From Agarivorans litoreus (GTDB taxonomy: Bacteria > Pseudomonadota > Gammaproteobacteria > Enterobacterales > Celerinatantimonadaceae), in NCBI RefSeq assembly GCF_019649015.1, contig NZ_BLPI01000001.1, positions 887,501-951,500 of the forward strand: a DNA stretch of 64,000 bases, in the 5' to 3' direction. Positions 63,672 to 64,000 of this stretch are shown here, in pieces. Both the position numbers and the translations under genes were made by a program. The notes below the pieces were generated by a model. It did no database searches and was not told where the DNA came from. It was given only the letters and a program-made list of their open reading frames with translations. The stretch's first letter is position 1. Each line of letters opens with the position of its first letter.

Positions 63672-64000
63672 GTGAACTACGATTACAGCATTATTGGTGG
63701 AGGCATCGTAGGCCTTGCCAGCGCTTTAGAATTGATCAAGCGAAAACCTAGCGCCAAAATAGTGCTACTAGAAAAAGAATCTTCACTCGCCTTTCATCAA
63801 ACAGGCCATAACAGCGGCGTGATTCATGCTGGCGTTTACTACCAGCCAGGCAGCCTAAAAGCCGAATTCTGTAAGCAGGGTTTATTAGACACCATCAGCT
63901 TTTGCCAACAGCACGACATTCCCTACTTGCAATGCGGCAAACTACTCGTGGCCACTAATCACCAAGAGTTGAGTGATATGCAGGCGCTCGCCACACGCTG
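63672..64000 (+). CDS. lhgO: L-2-hydroxyglutarate oxidase LhgO (partial, C-terminus outside window)
   Basis: The first 109 residues of a FAD enzyme. GTG 63672 is preferred because AAGGAATGG precedes it; an in-frame ATG at 63642 lacks a ribosome site. The Rossmann motif YSIIGGGIVGLASALEL, FHQTGHNSGVIHAGVYY and CGKLLVATN are the LhgO signature. It oxidises L-2-hydroxyglutarate to 2-oxoglutarate with electrons to the quinone pool. Confidence 0.92.
   Translation, partial: MNYDYSIIGGGIVGLASALELIKRKPSAKIVLLEKESSLAFHQTGHNSGVIHAGVYYQPGSLKAEFCKQGLLDTISFCQQHDIPYLQCGKLLVATNHQELSDMQALATR

Noticed and set aside
1-64000. CRISPR arrays, rRNA and tRNA genes
   Set aside because: No regularly spaced repeats, no rRNA stretches and no cloverleaf with the GTTCRANYC box were noticed on reading.

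Overview
The window is one contiguous stretch of a marine gammaproteobacterial chromosome, most likely an Alteromonadales member close to Agarivorans or related genera. The grounds are the conserved blocks glyA/nrdR-ribD-ribE-ribB-ribH-nusB-thiL-pgpA and thiI-pomB-pomA//xseB-ispA-dxs, sodium-type flagellar motor genes, a Shewanella/Vibrio-type lactate operon (lldEFG plus Dld-II), a VC2662-type outer-surface repeat protein, and marine accessory enzymes (GH53 galactanase lipoprotein, alkylsulfatase). The assignment to genus is inference. No rRNA, tRNA or CRISPR array was seen.

Region by region. 1-6 kb (minus strand): a partial fucose/arabinose isomerase-family gene, a DUF3297 gene, two small unknown genes, a complete ISAs1-family insertion sequence with exact 10-bp target duplications, and a translationally coupled pair made of a SCO-like thiol/copper protein and a membrane methyl-accepting chemotaxis protein. 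6-16.4 kb is accessory: a divergent NmrA-like/AraC pair, an alkylsulfatase, a GH53 lipoprotein, a VC2662-type protein, a membrane zinc-ribbon protein, an MsbA-like ABC exporter, and an AT-rich two-gene cassette coding for a membrane-inserting protein and a small exported protein. 16.4-23.3 kb is a complete lactate oxidation operon with a divergent LysR gene. 23.4-28.8 kb holds a periplasmic binding protein, an M14 peptidase, a foldback MITE-like repeat, the protein acetyltransferase Pat and a CBS-pair protein.

28.8-37 kb is housekeeping: gcvR, thiI, pomAB, and divergently xseB-ispA-dxs. 36-43.3 kb (minus) is a dppABCDF-type peptide importer followed, after a terminator, by a second solute-binding protein. 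43.7-49.6 kb is the riboflavin/nrdR/nusB/thiL/pgpA operon. Between nrdR and glyA there is an accessory insert (DJ-1/PfpI protein, RHH protein, small ORF, second MITE-like copy). 53-64 kb contains a Fur-box-controlled ChaN lipoprotein, lpp convergent with an L,D-transpeptidase, ettA, a PrsT-like TPR protein and a PEP-CTERM protein, ferredoxin-NADP reductase, a lipocalin, a TauE/SafE permease and the start of lhgO.

How the genes work together: lldEFG/Dld-II feed lactate electrons to the respiratory chain. The dpp cluster and the M14 peptidase serve peptide use. PomAB drives the polar flagellum while the SCO-coupled chemoreceptor may sense a redox or metal cue. Lpp and the L,D-transpeptidase tie the outer membrane to peptidoglycan. 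PEP-CTERM/PrsT point to an exosortase elsewhere in the genome. The most interesting candidates for new biology are the SCO-chemoreceptor pair, the 15.1-16.4 kb membrane/exported protein cassette, and the MITE-like foldback element, one copy of which supplies the stop codon of pat.
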